This document shows, one piece after another, positions 28,313-36,077 of a stretch of 64,000 nt of DNA. Both the position numbers and the translations under genes were made by a program. A model generated the notes under the pieces. It was not told the DNA's origin. It did not search any database and was given only the letters and a program-made list of their open reading frames with translations. Source of the stretch: Streptomyces roseofulvus (GTDB lineage: Bacteria > Actinomycetota > Actinomycetes > Streptomycetales > Streptomycetaceae); the NCBI RefSeq assembly GCF_039534915.1, contig NZ_BAAAWE010000001.1:3348001-3412000 (forward strand). Direction: 5' to 3'. The number at the start of each line of letters is the position of its first letter. Position 1 is the first letter of the stretch.

Positions 28313-28792
28313 TCAGAGGCTCGCGAACCGGCGGCGGGTGAGCTCCGGGGTGCGCGGCCGCCGCCCCTCGACCTCCGCCTTGAGGTCGGCGAGCGTCTGC
28401 GCGGCGAGCTCCCGGCGCCAGGCCAGCTCGCCCCGGCGCATGGCCCCCGAGACGGCACAGGTCCTGCGGTAGTCCACGTCCGCGCGGCCGCCCGGTCCCT
28501 GCCGGAGGATCTCCTGGCAGCGGAAGGCGTCCTCGGTCCCCTCGATCGCGGTCACCACGTCGAGCACCGTGATGTCGCCCGGGTCGCGGGCCAGCCGGAA
28601 GCCGCCGCGCGGGCCGGTGGTGGAGGTGAGGATGCCGGCCCGGACCAGGGCCTGGAGCTGCTTGTTGAGATAGGCGGCGGGCAGGTCGTAGAAGGCGGCG
28701 AGCCGGTTCGCCTTGACCGCTGCCCCGTCCTCCACCCAGGTCAGGTTGAGGCAGCTGTGCAGCGCCCACTCGACGCCCTCGCTCATCTGCAT
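28313..28792 (-). CDS. Rrf2-family transcriptional regulator
   Basis: 159 residues from ATG 28792 (MQMSEGVEWALHSCLNL); another frame-start at 28810 is possible. The winged helix-turn-helix is at about 22-70 (VKANRLAAFYDLPAAYLNKQ, then TTGPRGGFRLARDP). Cysteines 14, 92 and 112 are present, but the 92-112 gap of 19 residues differs from the closely spaced three-Cys iron-sulfur site of NsrR, so ligand or cluster is uncertain. A TAGTAT hexamer at 28800-28805 lies 7 bases before ATG 28792, suggesting a leaderless transcript. Convergent with the flavohaemoprotein gene, which it may control. Confidence 0.85.
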   Translation of the reverse strand: MQMSEGVEWALHSCLNLTWVEDGAAVKANRLAAFYDLPAAYLNKQLQALVRAGILTSTTGPRGGFRLARDPGDITVLDVVTAIEGTEDAFRCQEILRQGPGGRADVDYRRTCAVSGAMRRGELAWRRELAAQTLADLKAEVEGRRPRTPELTRRRFASL

Positions 28793-28846
28793 GTTCTGGA
28801 TACTACCCATCCGAAACCCGCGGCGGCGGCCGGCCGTCGCGGGCCC

Positions 28847-29806
28847 TCACAGCCCTTCGGCCGCCCGGATCGCGTCCCGGTAGGCCCGGGCCGCCGCCCG
28901 CAGCGCCGCCTCCGGGTCGACGCCGTCGGCCTCCGCGCGGGCCGCGAGGGCCAGCAGCTCGTAGCCGATGCCGGCGCCCTCCGGGAGCGGCACGTCGAGG
29001 CCCGCCGTGCGGACCCGGCTCGCGAGCTTCGCGGCGAGCGCCAGCCCCGGCTGCCCGACCGGCACCCCGTCGGTCACGGACTCCCGGCCCTTCTCGACGG
29101 CCTTGGCGGCCAGCCAGTGGGCGCGGACGTCCTCGGGGGTCTCGGCGGTCTCGTCGCCGAAGATGTGCGGGTGGCGCTGGATCAGCTTCTCGACCAGCGT
29201 GCCGGCCACGTCGTCGACGGAGAACGGCTCCTCGGCGTCCTCCTCGGCGATCCGCGCGTGGAAGACGACCTGGAGGAGGACGTCCCCCAGCTCCTCGCGC
29301 AGCTCGTGCCGGTCGCCGGCCTCGATCGCCTCGACCAGCTCGTACGCCTCCTCGATGGCGTACTTGGCGAGGCCCTGGTGCGTCTGCAGCGAGGACCAGG
29401 GGCACCGGCGCCGGATGACGTCCATGACCTGGACGAGGTCGAGGAGGCGGGCGCCCGGCAGGTCGTACGAGCCGGGCAGCAGCTCCAGGTCGGGCATGGC
29501 GACCCGGCCGGAGCCGGCCAGTCGCGCGAGCCCGTCGGTGAGGCCCCGGTCGCCCTCGCCGGAGGGCAGGACCAGGACGGTACGGCCTCCGGCGCAGGCG
29601 GCGACCAGCTCCTCCGCGGTGGGGCGGAGGTGCTCGACGGCGACGCCCGCCTCCCGCAGGTAGGGCAGCTGGGGGTGGTGCTCGTCGGGGCAGAGGACCC
29701 GGTCGGCGCCGCGCAGCGCCTCCCAGGCGGGCCAGGACAGCAGTCCGGGCGCCACCCGGTGGCTGGCGGTGAGCAGGACGACGCGGCCGGGGTTCTCGGA
29801 AGTCAC
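28847..29806 (-). CDS. mazG: MazG-family nucleoside triphosphate pyrophosphohydrolase
   Basis: 319 residues. N-terminal part (1-115) looks like a tetrapyrrole-methylase-like domain, as in actinobacterial MazG proteins (GRVVLLTASHRVAPGLLSW). The MazG domain begins near 125, with the all-alpha metal-binding helices containing YAIEEAYELVEAIEA followed by LREELGDVLLQVVFHARIAE; the Glu/Asp residues bind magnesium. A C-terminal PxGQPGLALAAKL and an Ala-rich helix complete the fold. It hydrolyses nucleoside triphosphates, including possibly damaged or stringent-response nucleotides. Cytoplasmic. 26 bases after the SurA-like lipoprotein gene on the same strand. Confidence 0.92.
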   Translation of the reverse strand: MTSENPGRVVLLTASHRVAPGLLSWPAWEALRGADRVLCPDEHHPQLPYLREAGVAVEHLRPTAEELVAACAGGRTVLVLPSGEGDRGLTDGLARLAGSGRVAMPDLELLPGSYDLPGARLLDLVQVMDVIRRRCPWSSLQTHQGLAKYAIEEAYELVEAIEAGDRHELREELGDVLLQVVFHARIAEEDAEEPFSVDDVAGTLVEKLIQRHPHIFGDETAETPEDVRAHWLAAKAVEKGRESVTDGVPVGQPGLALAAKLASRVRTAGLDVPLPEGAGIGYELLALAARAEADGVDPEAALRAAARAYRDAIRAAEGL

Positions 29807-29832
29807 CCTTCGAACCTACCCCGGGAGCGGGG

Positions 29833-30525
29833 TCAGCCCGGAAGCTGCTCCGCCCCGGCGGCGCCCTGCCCCCGGGTGACCTGGACCAGCCAGGGGGCGG
29901 TGTCGGCGCCGGTGTCGAGCTGGACCTTGGTGTCGTCCCAGGCGCCGTAGCGCGGGTTCACGTCGATGTCGAGGGACTTCGACGCGTTCGCGAACAGCTC
30001 CTGGAGCTTCTGCTGGCCCTCGGGGGTCTCGGTGATCCCCAGCTTCTCGATGATCTTCGTCATGAGGACGTTGCGCCGGACGACGTCGCCGACCTGGCCC
30101 GGGGCGACGCCCTGCTGCTGGAGCAGGACGGCCTCCAGGCCCTCCTCGCCGCCGTTCTCGCGGACGAACGCCTCGCGGGTCTCCTGGAGTTCGGCGCGGC
30201 TGGCGGTGACGCCCTGGTCGGCGGCGACCTTGCCGAGGATCCGGTCGAAGATCATGCCGTTGAGCTTCTGCCGGCCGAGGTCGCCGGTGGCGGCGATCAG
30301 CTGGGCGGACTGCGGGGACGCCGCCTGGGCGTCGCGGGCCGCCTTCACCTCGGCCTGGAGGCTGGAGACGTCGATCCGCTCGCCCCCGACGACGGCCGCC
30401 GCCCCTGGATGGGCCTCGCCGCCGCACGCGGTGAGCAGCGGGGCCGCGGCGAGGAGCGCGGCGGAGAGGGCAAGCGCGGTGCGGCGGCGTGCGGGGCTGG
30501 CGTGGCGGCGGTCGCGGCGGTGCAA
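29833..30525 (-). CDS. SurA-N-like lipoprotein
   Basis: 230 residues from TTG 30525, chosen because GGGAGG lies 5 bases upstream; an ATG at 30606 is in frame but its first 27 codons look non-coding. An Arg-rich n-region and lipobox LTACG mark it as a lipoprotein. The domain after the Cys (VVGGERIDVSSLQAEVKAAR and RQKLNGMIFDRILGKVAADQ) is the helical SurA N-terminal chaperone domain; no PPIase domain is present. It should act outside the membrane as a folding helper. Such lipoproteins sit next to mazG in actinobacteria, a conserved pairing of unclear meaning. Confidence 0.85.
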   Translation of the reverse strand: MHRRDRRHASPARRRTALALSAALLAAAPLLTACGGEAHPGAAAVVGGERIDVSSLQAEVKAARDAQAASPQSAQLIAATGDLGRQKLNGMIFDRILGKVAADQGVTASRAELQETREAFVRENGGEEGLEAVLLQQQGVAPGQVGDVVRRNVLMTKIIEKLGITETPEGQQKLQELFANASKSLDIDVNPRYGAWDDTKVQLDTGADTAPWLVQVTRGQGAAGAEQLPG

Positions 30526-30647
30526 AGGAGCCTCCCGGGCTGGTCGTGCGTCAGTTGGACGACCTTGCGGTGATCGATGGTAGGGAGTCGCCGAGGCCGT
30601 AGCCACTCCTTCGCAGCGACAACTTGCGCGTCACCGCGGAACGGGGG

Positions 30648-31652
30648 TCACTTCCGGACGACCGTCTCCCACAACGAGGCACCCGCCGCCCGGGTGTCGG
30701 CCCGGGCCCCCTCCTTCTCGCGGCCCGCGTGCGTCTCGGCCACCAGGTAGTGGGGCCTGCGCTTCACCTCGTAGTAGATGCGGCCGACGTACTCGCCGAT
30801 CAGGCCGACCATGACCATCTGGACGCCGGCGAGGGCGGTGACGGCGACCAGGAGCGTGACGTAGCCGGGCGTGTCGACGCCGTGGGCGAGGGCGTCGGCG
30901 ACGATCCAGCCGGCGTAGGCGAGGGCGAGCGAGACCAGCAGCAGGCCGAGGTAGACGGCGGCGCGCAGCGGCTTGTTGTTGAAGGACAGCAGGCCGTCGA
31001 GGCCGTAGTTGAGGAGCTTGCCGAAGGTCCACTTGGACCGGCCCTCCTCGCGCACCGCGTTCTCGTAGGCGAAGGTCGTGGTCCGGAAACCGACCCAGGA
31101 GAACAGGCCCTTCGAGAAGCGGTTGTACTCCCCCAGGCCGAGGATCGCGTCGACCGTGCGCCGGGACAGCAGCCGGAAGTCGCCCACGCCGTCGACGAGT
31201 TCGACGTCGACGAGCCGGTTGATCGCCCAGTAGTAGACGCGGGCGGTGAGGGTGCGGGTGACCCGGTCGCCCTCGCGGGTGCGGCGGGCGACCACCTGGT
31301 CGTACCCCTCGGCGTGCAGCGCGACCATCCGGTGCACCAGCTCCGGCGGGTGCTGGAGGTCCGCGTCCATGATGACGACGGCGTCGCCCGCCGCGTGCCG
31401 GAGCCCGGCCAGCATGGCGGCCTCCTTGCCGAAGTTGCGGCTGAAGGAGACGAAGCGGACCCGGGCGGGGTCGGCGGCGGCGAGGTCCCGCAGGATCGGA
31501 AGGGTCCGGTCCCGGCTTCCGTCGTCCACGTAGACGATCTCGAAGTCGCCCTCCAGGGCGTCGAGTTCCTTCGTCACATGGGAGTGGAAGCGGGCGAGGA
31601 CGTCCTCCTCGTTGAAGCAGGGGACGACGAGAGAGAGCAGCACACCGGACAC
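30648..31652 (-). CDS. Family 2 glycosyltransferase, polyprenyl-phosphate sugar synthase type
   Basis: 334 residues from GTG 31652 (GTG 31643 is an alternative). The GT-A nucleotide-sugar site is VYVDDGSRDRT and the metal site VIMDADLQHPPE; FRLLSRRTV and RSKWTFGKL are typical of DPM1/CsbB/Ppm-like enzymes. Two hydrophobic segments lie in the C-terminal third (LGLLLVSLALAYAGWIV and VTLLVAVTALAGVQMVMVGL). It should move a sugar from UDP- or GDP-sugar to a polyprenyl phosphate at the inner membrane face. It is divergent from a YfhO-type membrane protein, a pairing seen in wall-polymer glycosylation systems. Confidence 0.9.
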   Translation of the reverse strand: MSGVLLSLVVPCFNEEDVLARFHSHVTKELDALEGDFEIVYVDDGSRDRTLPILRDLAAADPARVRFVSFSRNFGKEAAMLAGLRHAAGDAVVIMDADLQHPPELVHRMVALHAEGYDQVVARRTREGDRVTRTLTARVYYWAINRLVDVELVDGVGDFRLLSRRTVDAILGLGEYNRFSKGLFSWVGFRTTTFAYENAVREEGRSKWTFGKLLNYGLDGLLSFNNKPLRAAVYLGLLLVSLALAYAGWIVADALAHGVDTPGYVTLLVAVTALAGVQMVMVGLIGEYVGRIYYEVKRRPHYLVAETHAGREKEGARADTRAAGASLWETVVRK

Positions 31653-31769
31653 CCAAAGGCAGGCCGGTGACCCGCCCGCCCCGCCGGGGTGACGCCGAGA
31701 AGACCATTGCGTGAACTGCCCCGCGGGGGCCGTCCCGCACCCCTCCGGCGCTGCGATATTCGACCCGCC

Positions 31770-34193
31770 ATGCGAACTCCCCTGCGCACCACGTCCTCCG
31801 GGACGCCCTCCGCCCCGCGCCGCGCGACGGCCGCCGCCTCCGCCCTGGCCGGGCTCCTCGCCGCCGTCGCCGTCTGCGCCGGGGACGCGGCGGCCCGGGT
31901 CTTCCCCTTCGGCCCGCGCCACCGGTCGGTGAACGACCTGGCGAACCAGTTCGTCCCCTTCCACGCCCACCTGTGGGACCTGCTGCACGGGCGCGCCGAC
32001 GGCGGGCTCCTGCTGAACTGGCAGGCGGGCTGGGGCACGAGCTTCCTCCCGGACCACGGCACCTACCTGTCGAGCCCGCTGGCGCCCCTCGTCGCGCTGG
32101 CCCCGCGCGCGGACGTCGAGTACGCCGTCTACGCCCTCACCGTCCTGAAGACGGCCCTCGCGGCCGCCGCGACCGCGTTCCTGCTGCGCCGGCTCTCCAC
32201 CGTCCCCGCCCCGTGGTGGCCGGCGGTGCTCGGCGCCGGGTACGCCCTGTGCGGCTGGTCGGTGGTGGAGGGCACGTACAACCCGATGTGGCTGGACGGC
32301 CTGATCGCCTTCCCGCTGCTGTGCCTGGTGGCCGAGTGGGCCCGCGAGGGTGTCCGCCCGCTGCTGTCCGTGCTGACCGTGGCGGTCTGCTGGACGGCGA
32401 ACTTCTACACGGCCTACATGGCGACCCTCGGGGCGGCCCTCTTCCTCCTCGCCCGCCTGGCCGCCACCGGCCCCTTCCGGCCGCGCGCGCTGCTGCGGGC
32501 GACCGTGTCCACGGTGCTCGGAGTCGGCCTCGCCGCGCCCGTGCTCGTGCCCGTCCTGCTGTCGACCCGGCAGGCGCACCCGGGCGTCGTCCGGAACTTC
32601 GAGGCGGCGGGCGCGGCCGACGCGCTGGCCCGGCTGCTGCCGGGCACGTACGGCTTCGCCACCCCGGCCGCGTTCGTCGCCGCCCCGGTGCTGCTGCTCG
32701 CGGCGACGCTCGCCTTCCGGCGGGACGTGCCGGGCCGGGAGCGGTGGGTGTGGACCGGCCTCGTCCTCGGCACGGCGCTCTCCCTCCAGTGGGGCCCGAC
32801 GCACCTGGTGTGGCACCTCTTCGCCACGCCGAACGGCAGCCCGTACCGCCAGACCTTCGTCCTCTCCGGCCTGCTCGTCGTCGCCGCCCACACCGGTCTC
32901 GCCCGCGGCCTGCCCGGCCCGCGGGCCCTCGCCGGAGGCGGCGCCGTGGTCCTCGCGCTGACGGCCGGCGCCCTCCCCAGCGACCTCGCCACCCGGCCCG
33001 CGCTGCTCCTCGGCGTCGCCGGGCTCGCCGCCGCGGCGGGCGCCCTCGCGCTCCCCCGCCGCCCCCGGTACGCCCTCCTCGCCGCGCTGCTCGTCACCGG
33101 CACGCTGCTCGGCCAGGCCGCCGCGACGACCGCGTACGCGGACCGCAAGCGCCTGGCGCACCTCGACGACTACCCGCCGTACGGCCCGGAGCAGCGGCGC
33201 CGGGCGGCGGCCCTGGCGGCGGCCGACGGCTGGCCCGCGTACCGCACCGACCCGGGCCTCCCCCGGGTCGCCGGCAACGACCCGCTGCTCCTCGGCGGCC
33301 AGGGCGCCGCCTCCTACAGCAGCCACACCCCCGCCGTCCTCACCGGACTGCTCACCGCCCTCGGCGGCGGCTGGACCTCGCGCGGCCGCAACCTGCAGAG
33401 CCTCGACAACCCGGTGACGGACGCCCTCTTCGCGGTCGGCGCCCGATGGCGGGACGGCGAGGTCGTCCGGACGGCGACGCGGCTGCCGCTCGTGACGGTA
33501 CGGCCGCCGGGACCCGCGCCCGCCCTCGGCCCGTCCCCCTTCCGCAACCAGGAACTCCTCCTGGGCGCCCGGGTGTACACCGCCCCGTCCGCCGCCGGCG
33601 CCTGCCCGCCCGGTACGGAGGTCTTCCTCTGGGCGCCGGAGCGCACCGGCGAGGCCCGGCTCGGCGCCGGCGCCCCGGTGCGGCTCCTCGGCGGCGGCCC
33701 CAAGCGGCGGGCCGCGATGACCTCCCTGGGCGTCCAGACCGTCCCCGGCGTCCGCCCGGAGGTCCCGGCCGGGCGGGGCCCGGCGGAGACCGGCTGCCTG
33801 GACCGGGCGCGGCTGCGGACCGCCGTGGACGCGCTGCGGCCCTCGGCGGCCGTCGCCGTCACCCCCACCGCGACCGGCCTCACGGCCCGCTTCCCGCACC
33901 CCGTGACCGGCACGGCGGTGGTCGCCGCCCCCGCGATCCCCGGCTGGAGCTGCGGGGGCCGGGCGGTGGAGCCGTACGCCGGTCTCCTCGCCGTCCCGGT
34001 CACCGGCGCGACCTCCCTGAGCTGCTCCTTCCGCCCGCCGGGGCTGCTGCCCGGCCTCGCGGTGGCGGGAGGCGCGGTGGTGGCGATGGCGGTGCTGCTC
34101 CTGGGGGTCCGGCGGAATCAGCGGCGGCGGGCCCTGCGGACGAGCAGGACTCCGGCGGCCGCGGAGAGCACGGCGAGCGCGGCGGCGGCGTAG
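31770..34193 (+). CDS. YfhO-family membrane glycosyltransferase-like protein
   Basis: 807 residues from ATG 31770; earlier ATG/GTG codons precede basic, non-coding-like sequence. About twelve hydrophobic segments fill the first two thirds (for example SALAGLLAAVAVCAG, VLGAGYALCGWSV, LLVVAAHTGLA, YALLAALLVTGTLLG). After the first segment the loop RSVNDLANQFVPFHAH and LNWQAGWGTSF match the YfhO family first-loop pattern. The C-terminal third (about 520-765) is an external domain ending with a last membrane segment. In Bacillus YfhO works with CsbB-type transferases to add sugars to teichoic acids. Its last 76 bases overlap the convergent neighbour gene. Direction and membrane pattern support it being real. 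Confidence 0.86.
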   Translation: MRTPLRTTSSGTPSAPRRATAAASALAGLLAAVAVCAGDAAARVFPFGPRHRSVNDLANQFVPFHAHLWDLLHGRADGGLLLNWQAGWGTSFLPDHGTYLSSPLAPLVALAPRADVEYAVYALTVLKTALAAAATAFLLRRLSTVPAPWWPAVLGAGYALCGWSVVEGTYNPMWLDGLIAFPLLCLVAEWAREGVRPLLSVLTVAVCWTANFYTAYMATLGAALFLLARLAATGPFRPRALLRATVSTVLGVGLAAPVLVPVLLSTRQAHPGVVRNFEAAGAADALARLLPGTYGFATPAAFVAAPVLLLAATLAFRRDVPGRERWVWTGLVLGTALSLQWGPTHLVWHLFATPNGSPYRQTFVLSGLLVVAAHTGLARGLPGPRALAGGGAVVLALTAGALPSDLATRPALLLGVAGLAAAAGALALPRRPRYALLAALLVTGTLLGQAAATTAYADRKRLAHLDDYPPYGPEQRRRAAALAAADGWPAYRTDPGLPRVAGNDPLLLGGQGAASYSSHTPAVLTGLLTALGGGWTSRGRNLQSLDNPVTDALFAVGARWRDGEVVRTATRLPLVTVRPPGPAPALGPSPFRNQELLLGARVYTAPSAAGACPPGTEVFLWAPERTGEARLGAGAPVRLLGGGPKRRAAMTSLGVQTVPGVRPEVPAGRGPAETGCLDRARLRTAVDALRPSAAVAVTPTATGLTARFPHPVTGTAVVAAPAIPGWSCGGRAVEPYAGLLAVPVTGATSLSCSFRPPGLLPGLAVAGGAVVAMAVLLLGVRRNQRRRALRTSRTPAAAESTASAAAA

Positions 34194-35521
34194 GCGGGCA
34201 GACCGGGACCGCTCTCGGCCAGCTCGTCGTCGCCGTAGCCGCCGGGCTCGGTGGTGGACGGCTCGGGGGCGGGCTCGGTCGTGGGCCCGTCGGTGGGCTC
34301 GACGGAGGGCTCGACGGAGGGCTCGACGGTCGGCTCTTCGGTCGGCTCGTCGGTCGGCTCCGTGGTGGACGGCTCCGGGGACGGTTCGTCCGTGGGCCGG
34401 TCCGTCGGCTCGTCCGTCGGCTCGGGGGCCGGTTCGCTCGTGGACGGGCTCGGGTCGGGGGTGGGAGAGGTGCCCCCCTCGCAGCTCAGGTCGGCCGCGA
34501 AGGGGAAGAAGTGGATCTCGCCGGCGTTGACGTCGGCGGCGCGGGTCGCCTCCAGCGGTCCGGCCGTGAGGGCCTTGGCGACGACGTCGCCCTCGATGTT
34601 CGCGGGGTCGAGGTCGGTGACGTGGGCGCGGGGGGCGTAGACCGTGCCCTCGACCGAGTCCCCGGTGGCGATCGTGAGGGCCGTCGCGTCGGAGAAGTTC
34701 CACAGGATGTACGGCGCGTCCGCGCCGCTGACCCCCGCCATGTTGGGGACGTCCCAGGTGAAGACCGAGCCGCTCGCGCGGGTGTCGACGTCGATGACGA
34801 GGGGGCTCCGGGCCGTCGGACGGTCGAGGAAGGTCAGTTCGGACAGCGCGTTCAGCTCCTCGCCGGTCAGGCGGAGGACGTTGGTGCGCCCGTCGTCCAG
34901 GGTGATGCGGCCGGGGTCCTGGAGCTCGACGGTGGCGGCGCAGGAGGCGAGCGCGTCGGCGCGGTCCCGGTAGGCGGCGAAGAGGCCGGTGAAGTCCATG
35001 AGGCCGGGGTGGGGGCCGACGGAGAGGGCCGGCTGCTCGACGGTGAGCTCGATGCGCGGGGTGGAGCCGTGGCCCTGGCCCGCGGCGACGACCTGGGTCT
35101 TCACGGTGGCGTTGTTGGCGTCCTTGGTGACGACCTCGCTGCCGGTGAGGTCGCCGACCTTCACGTAGCCGTTCTGGAGCACCTTGAGGACCCCGACGGG
35201 GCTGGCGGCGCCGTAGTCGATCCGGCCGCCGACGAGCAGCGCGGTGGGCTGCGCGTCGCCGTCGGCCCTGAAGGTGCCGGGGGTGTGCAGGGAGACGTTG
35301 TAGCCGGCGCCGTAGGAGAGGTCGCCGCCGATCGCGACGGGCCCCTCGGACTCCGTGGAGCCGAGGAGCGCGTCGGTCTCGACGACGACGCCGAAGCCGT
35401 GGTTGCCGGCGACGGGGTTGCCGACGTCGACGGTCGCGGCGGCGGCGGGGCGGACTCCCGTGGCCAGCGTGGCGGCGACGGTGCAGGCGGCGATCCCGAG
35501 GAGCGGGTACGACTTCTTCAT
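34118..35521 (-). CDS. Choice-of-anchor A surface protein with sortase-like tail
   Basis: 467 residues from ATG 35521. A signal peptide (LGIACTVAATLATGVRPAAA region, cut near AAAA at 29) is followed by a choice-of-anchor A domain at about 30-335 (VGNPVAGNHGFGVVVETDAL, FTWDVPNMAGVSGADA, ILWNFSDAT, VYAPRAHVT). A Pro/Thr/Glu-repeat wall-spanning region (about 345-425) leads to LAESG (434-438), a hydrophobic segment and RRARRR. This is the layout of a sortase substrate, but Streptomyces class E sorting signals are LAxTG; Ser replaces Thr here. It overlaps the convergent YfhO gene by 76 bases. Function as an adhesin or surface scaffold is likely, not proven. Confidence 0.85.
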   Translation of the reverse strand: MKKSYPLLGIAACTVAATLATGVRPAAAATVDVGNPVAGNHGFGVVVETDALLGSTESEGPVAIGGDLSYGAGYNVSLHTPGTFRADGDAQPTALLVGGRIDYGAASPVGVLKVLQNGYVKVGDLTGSEVVTKDANNATVKTQVVAAGQGHGSTPRIELTVEQPALSVGPHPGLMDFTGLFAAYRDRADALASCAATVELQDPGRITLDDGRTNVLRLTGEELNALSELTFLDRPTARSPLVIDVDTRASGSVFTWDVPNMAGVSGADAPYILWNFSDATALTIATGDSVEGTVYAPRAHVTDLDPANIEGDVVAKALTAGPLEATRAADVNAGEIHFFPFAADLSCEGGTSPTPDPSPSTSEPAPEPTDEPTDRPTDEPSPEPSTTEPTDEPTEEPTVEPSVEPSVEPTDGPTTEPAPEPSTTEPGGYGDDELAESGPGLPAYAAAALAVLSAAAGVLLVRRARRR

Positions 35522-35627
35522 ATGAGCAGATTGCGCCGTGCCCGTGACCCGGCCCCCGTGACACGCCCACCCCTGCCGTCGAATGCAGTAGCGCAGCGTA
35601 CGGACCGGCCCCGCCCCGCCGGGACCG

Positions 35628-36020
35628 CTACGGGCGCTGGTACGGGACCGTCATGATCTCCATGTTGTGGCCGTCCGGGTCGTCGAAGTACGCGCCCCGG
35701 CCGCCGAAGAGGCTGTTCACCTCGTGCGGCCGGGTGTGGCCCGGGTCCGCGAAGTAGGTGACCCCGGCCGCCTCCAGGCGGTCGATCATCGGGTCGAAGT
35801 CCTCGTCCCGGACGAGGAAGGCGTAGTGCTGGCCCTGGATGGGCCCTTCGGGCGCCTGGTAGAAGTCGAGCGTCACGCCGTTGGCGAGGTCGACGGGGAG
35901 GAAGGGGCCGAAGGGGGCGCCCACCTCCAGGCCGAGGATCCCGGCGAGGAAACGGGCGGAGGCGGAGCGGTCGGAGGAGTGGATGACGGTGTGGTTGAGC
36001 TGGACCTGAGGAAGTGTCAC
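35628..36020 (-). CDS. VOC-family (glyoxalase/bleomycin-resistance fold) protein
   Basis: 130 residues from GTG 36020. The two beta-alpha-beta-beta-beta units of the vicinal-oxygen-chelate fold are visible: NHTVIHSSDRSASARFLAGI and, in the second half, FLVRDEDFDPMIDRLEAAGV followed by GGRGAYFDDPDGHNMEIM, the usual metal/His-Glu end motif. Metal-dependent enzyme of unknown substrate, or a drug-binding protein. It is a single-copy gene downstream of the kinase gene on the same strand, not obviously in its operon. Confidence 0.88.
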   Translation of the reverse strand: MTLPQVQLNHTVIHSSDRSASARFLAGILGLEVGAPFGPFLPVDLANGVTLDFYQAPEGPIQGQHYAFLVRDEDFDPMIDRLEAAGVTYFADPGHTRPHEVNSLFGGRGAYFDDPDGHNMEIMTVPYQRP

Positions 36021-36077
36021 CCTCCCGACCGTACGTGATCCTTTCCGCCCCCGACCACCGCATATCGGCCGAAGTCG

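Noticed and set aside
30648..35570. A 1640-codon frame on the minus strand spanning the YfhO and surface-protein genes
   Set aside because: Most of it is antisense low-complexity sequence; only its last part is the real glycosyltransferase gene. The YfhO and choice-of-anchor A genes are supported by membrane and signal features.
31973..35656. A 1227-codon plus-strand frame through the YfhO and surface genes
   Set aside because: Same strand as the YfhO gene but in another frame, and then antisense to the surface gene; it has no recognisable domains.
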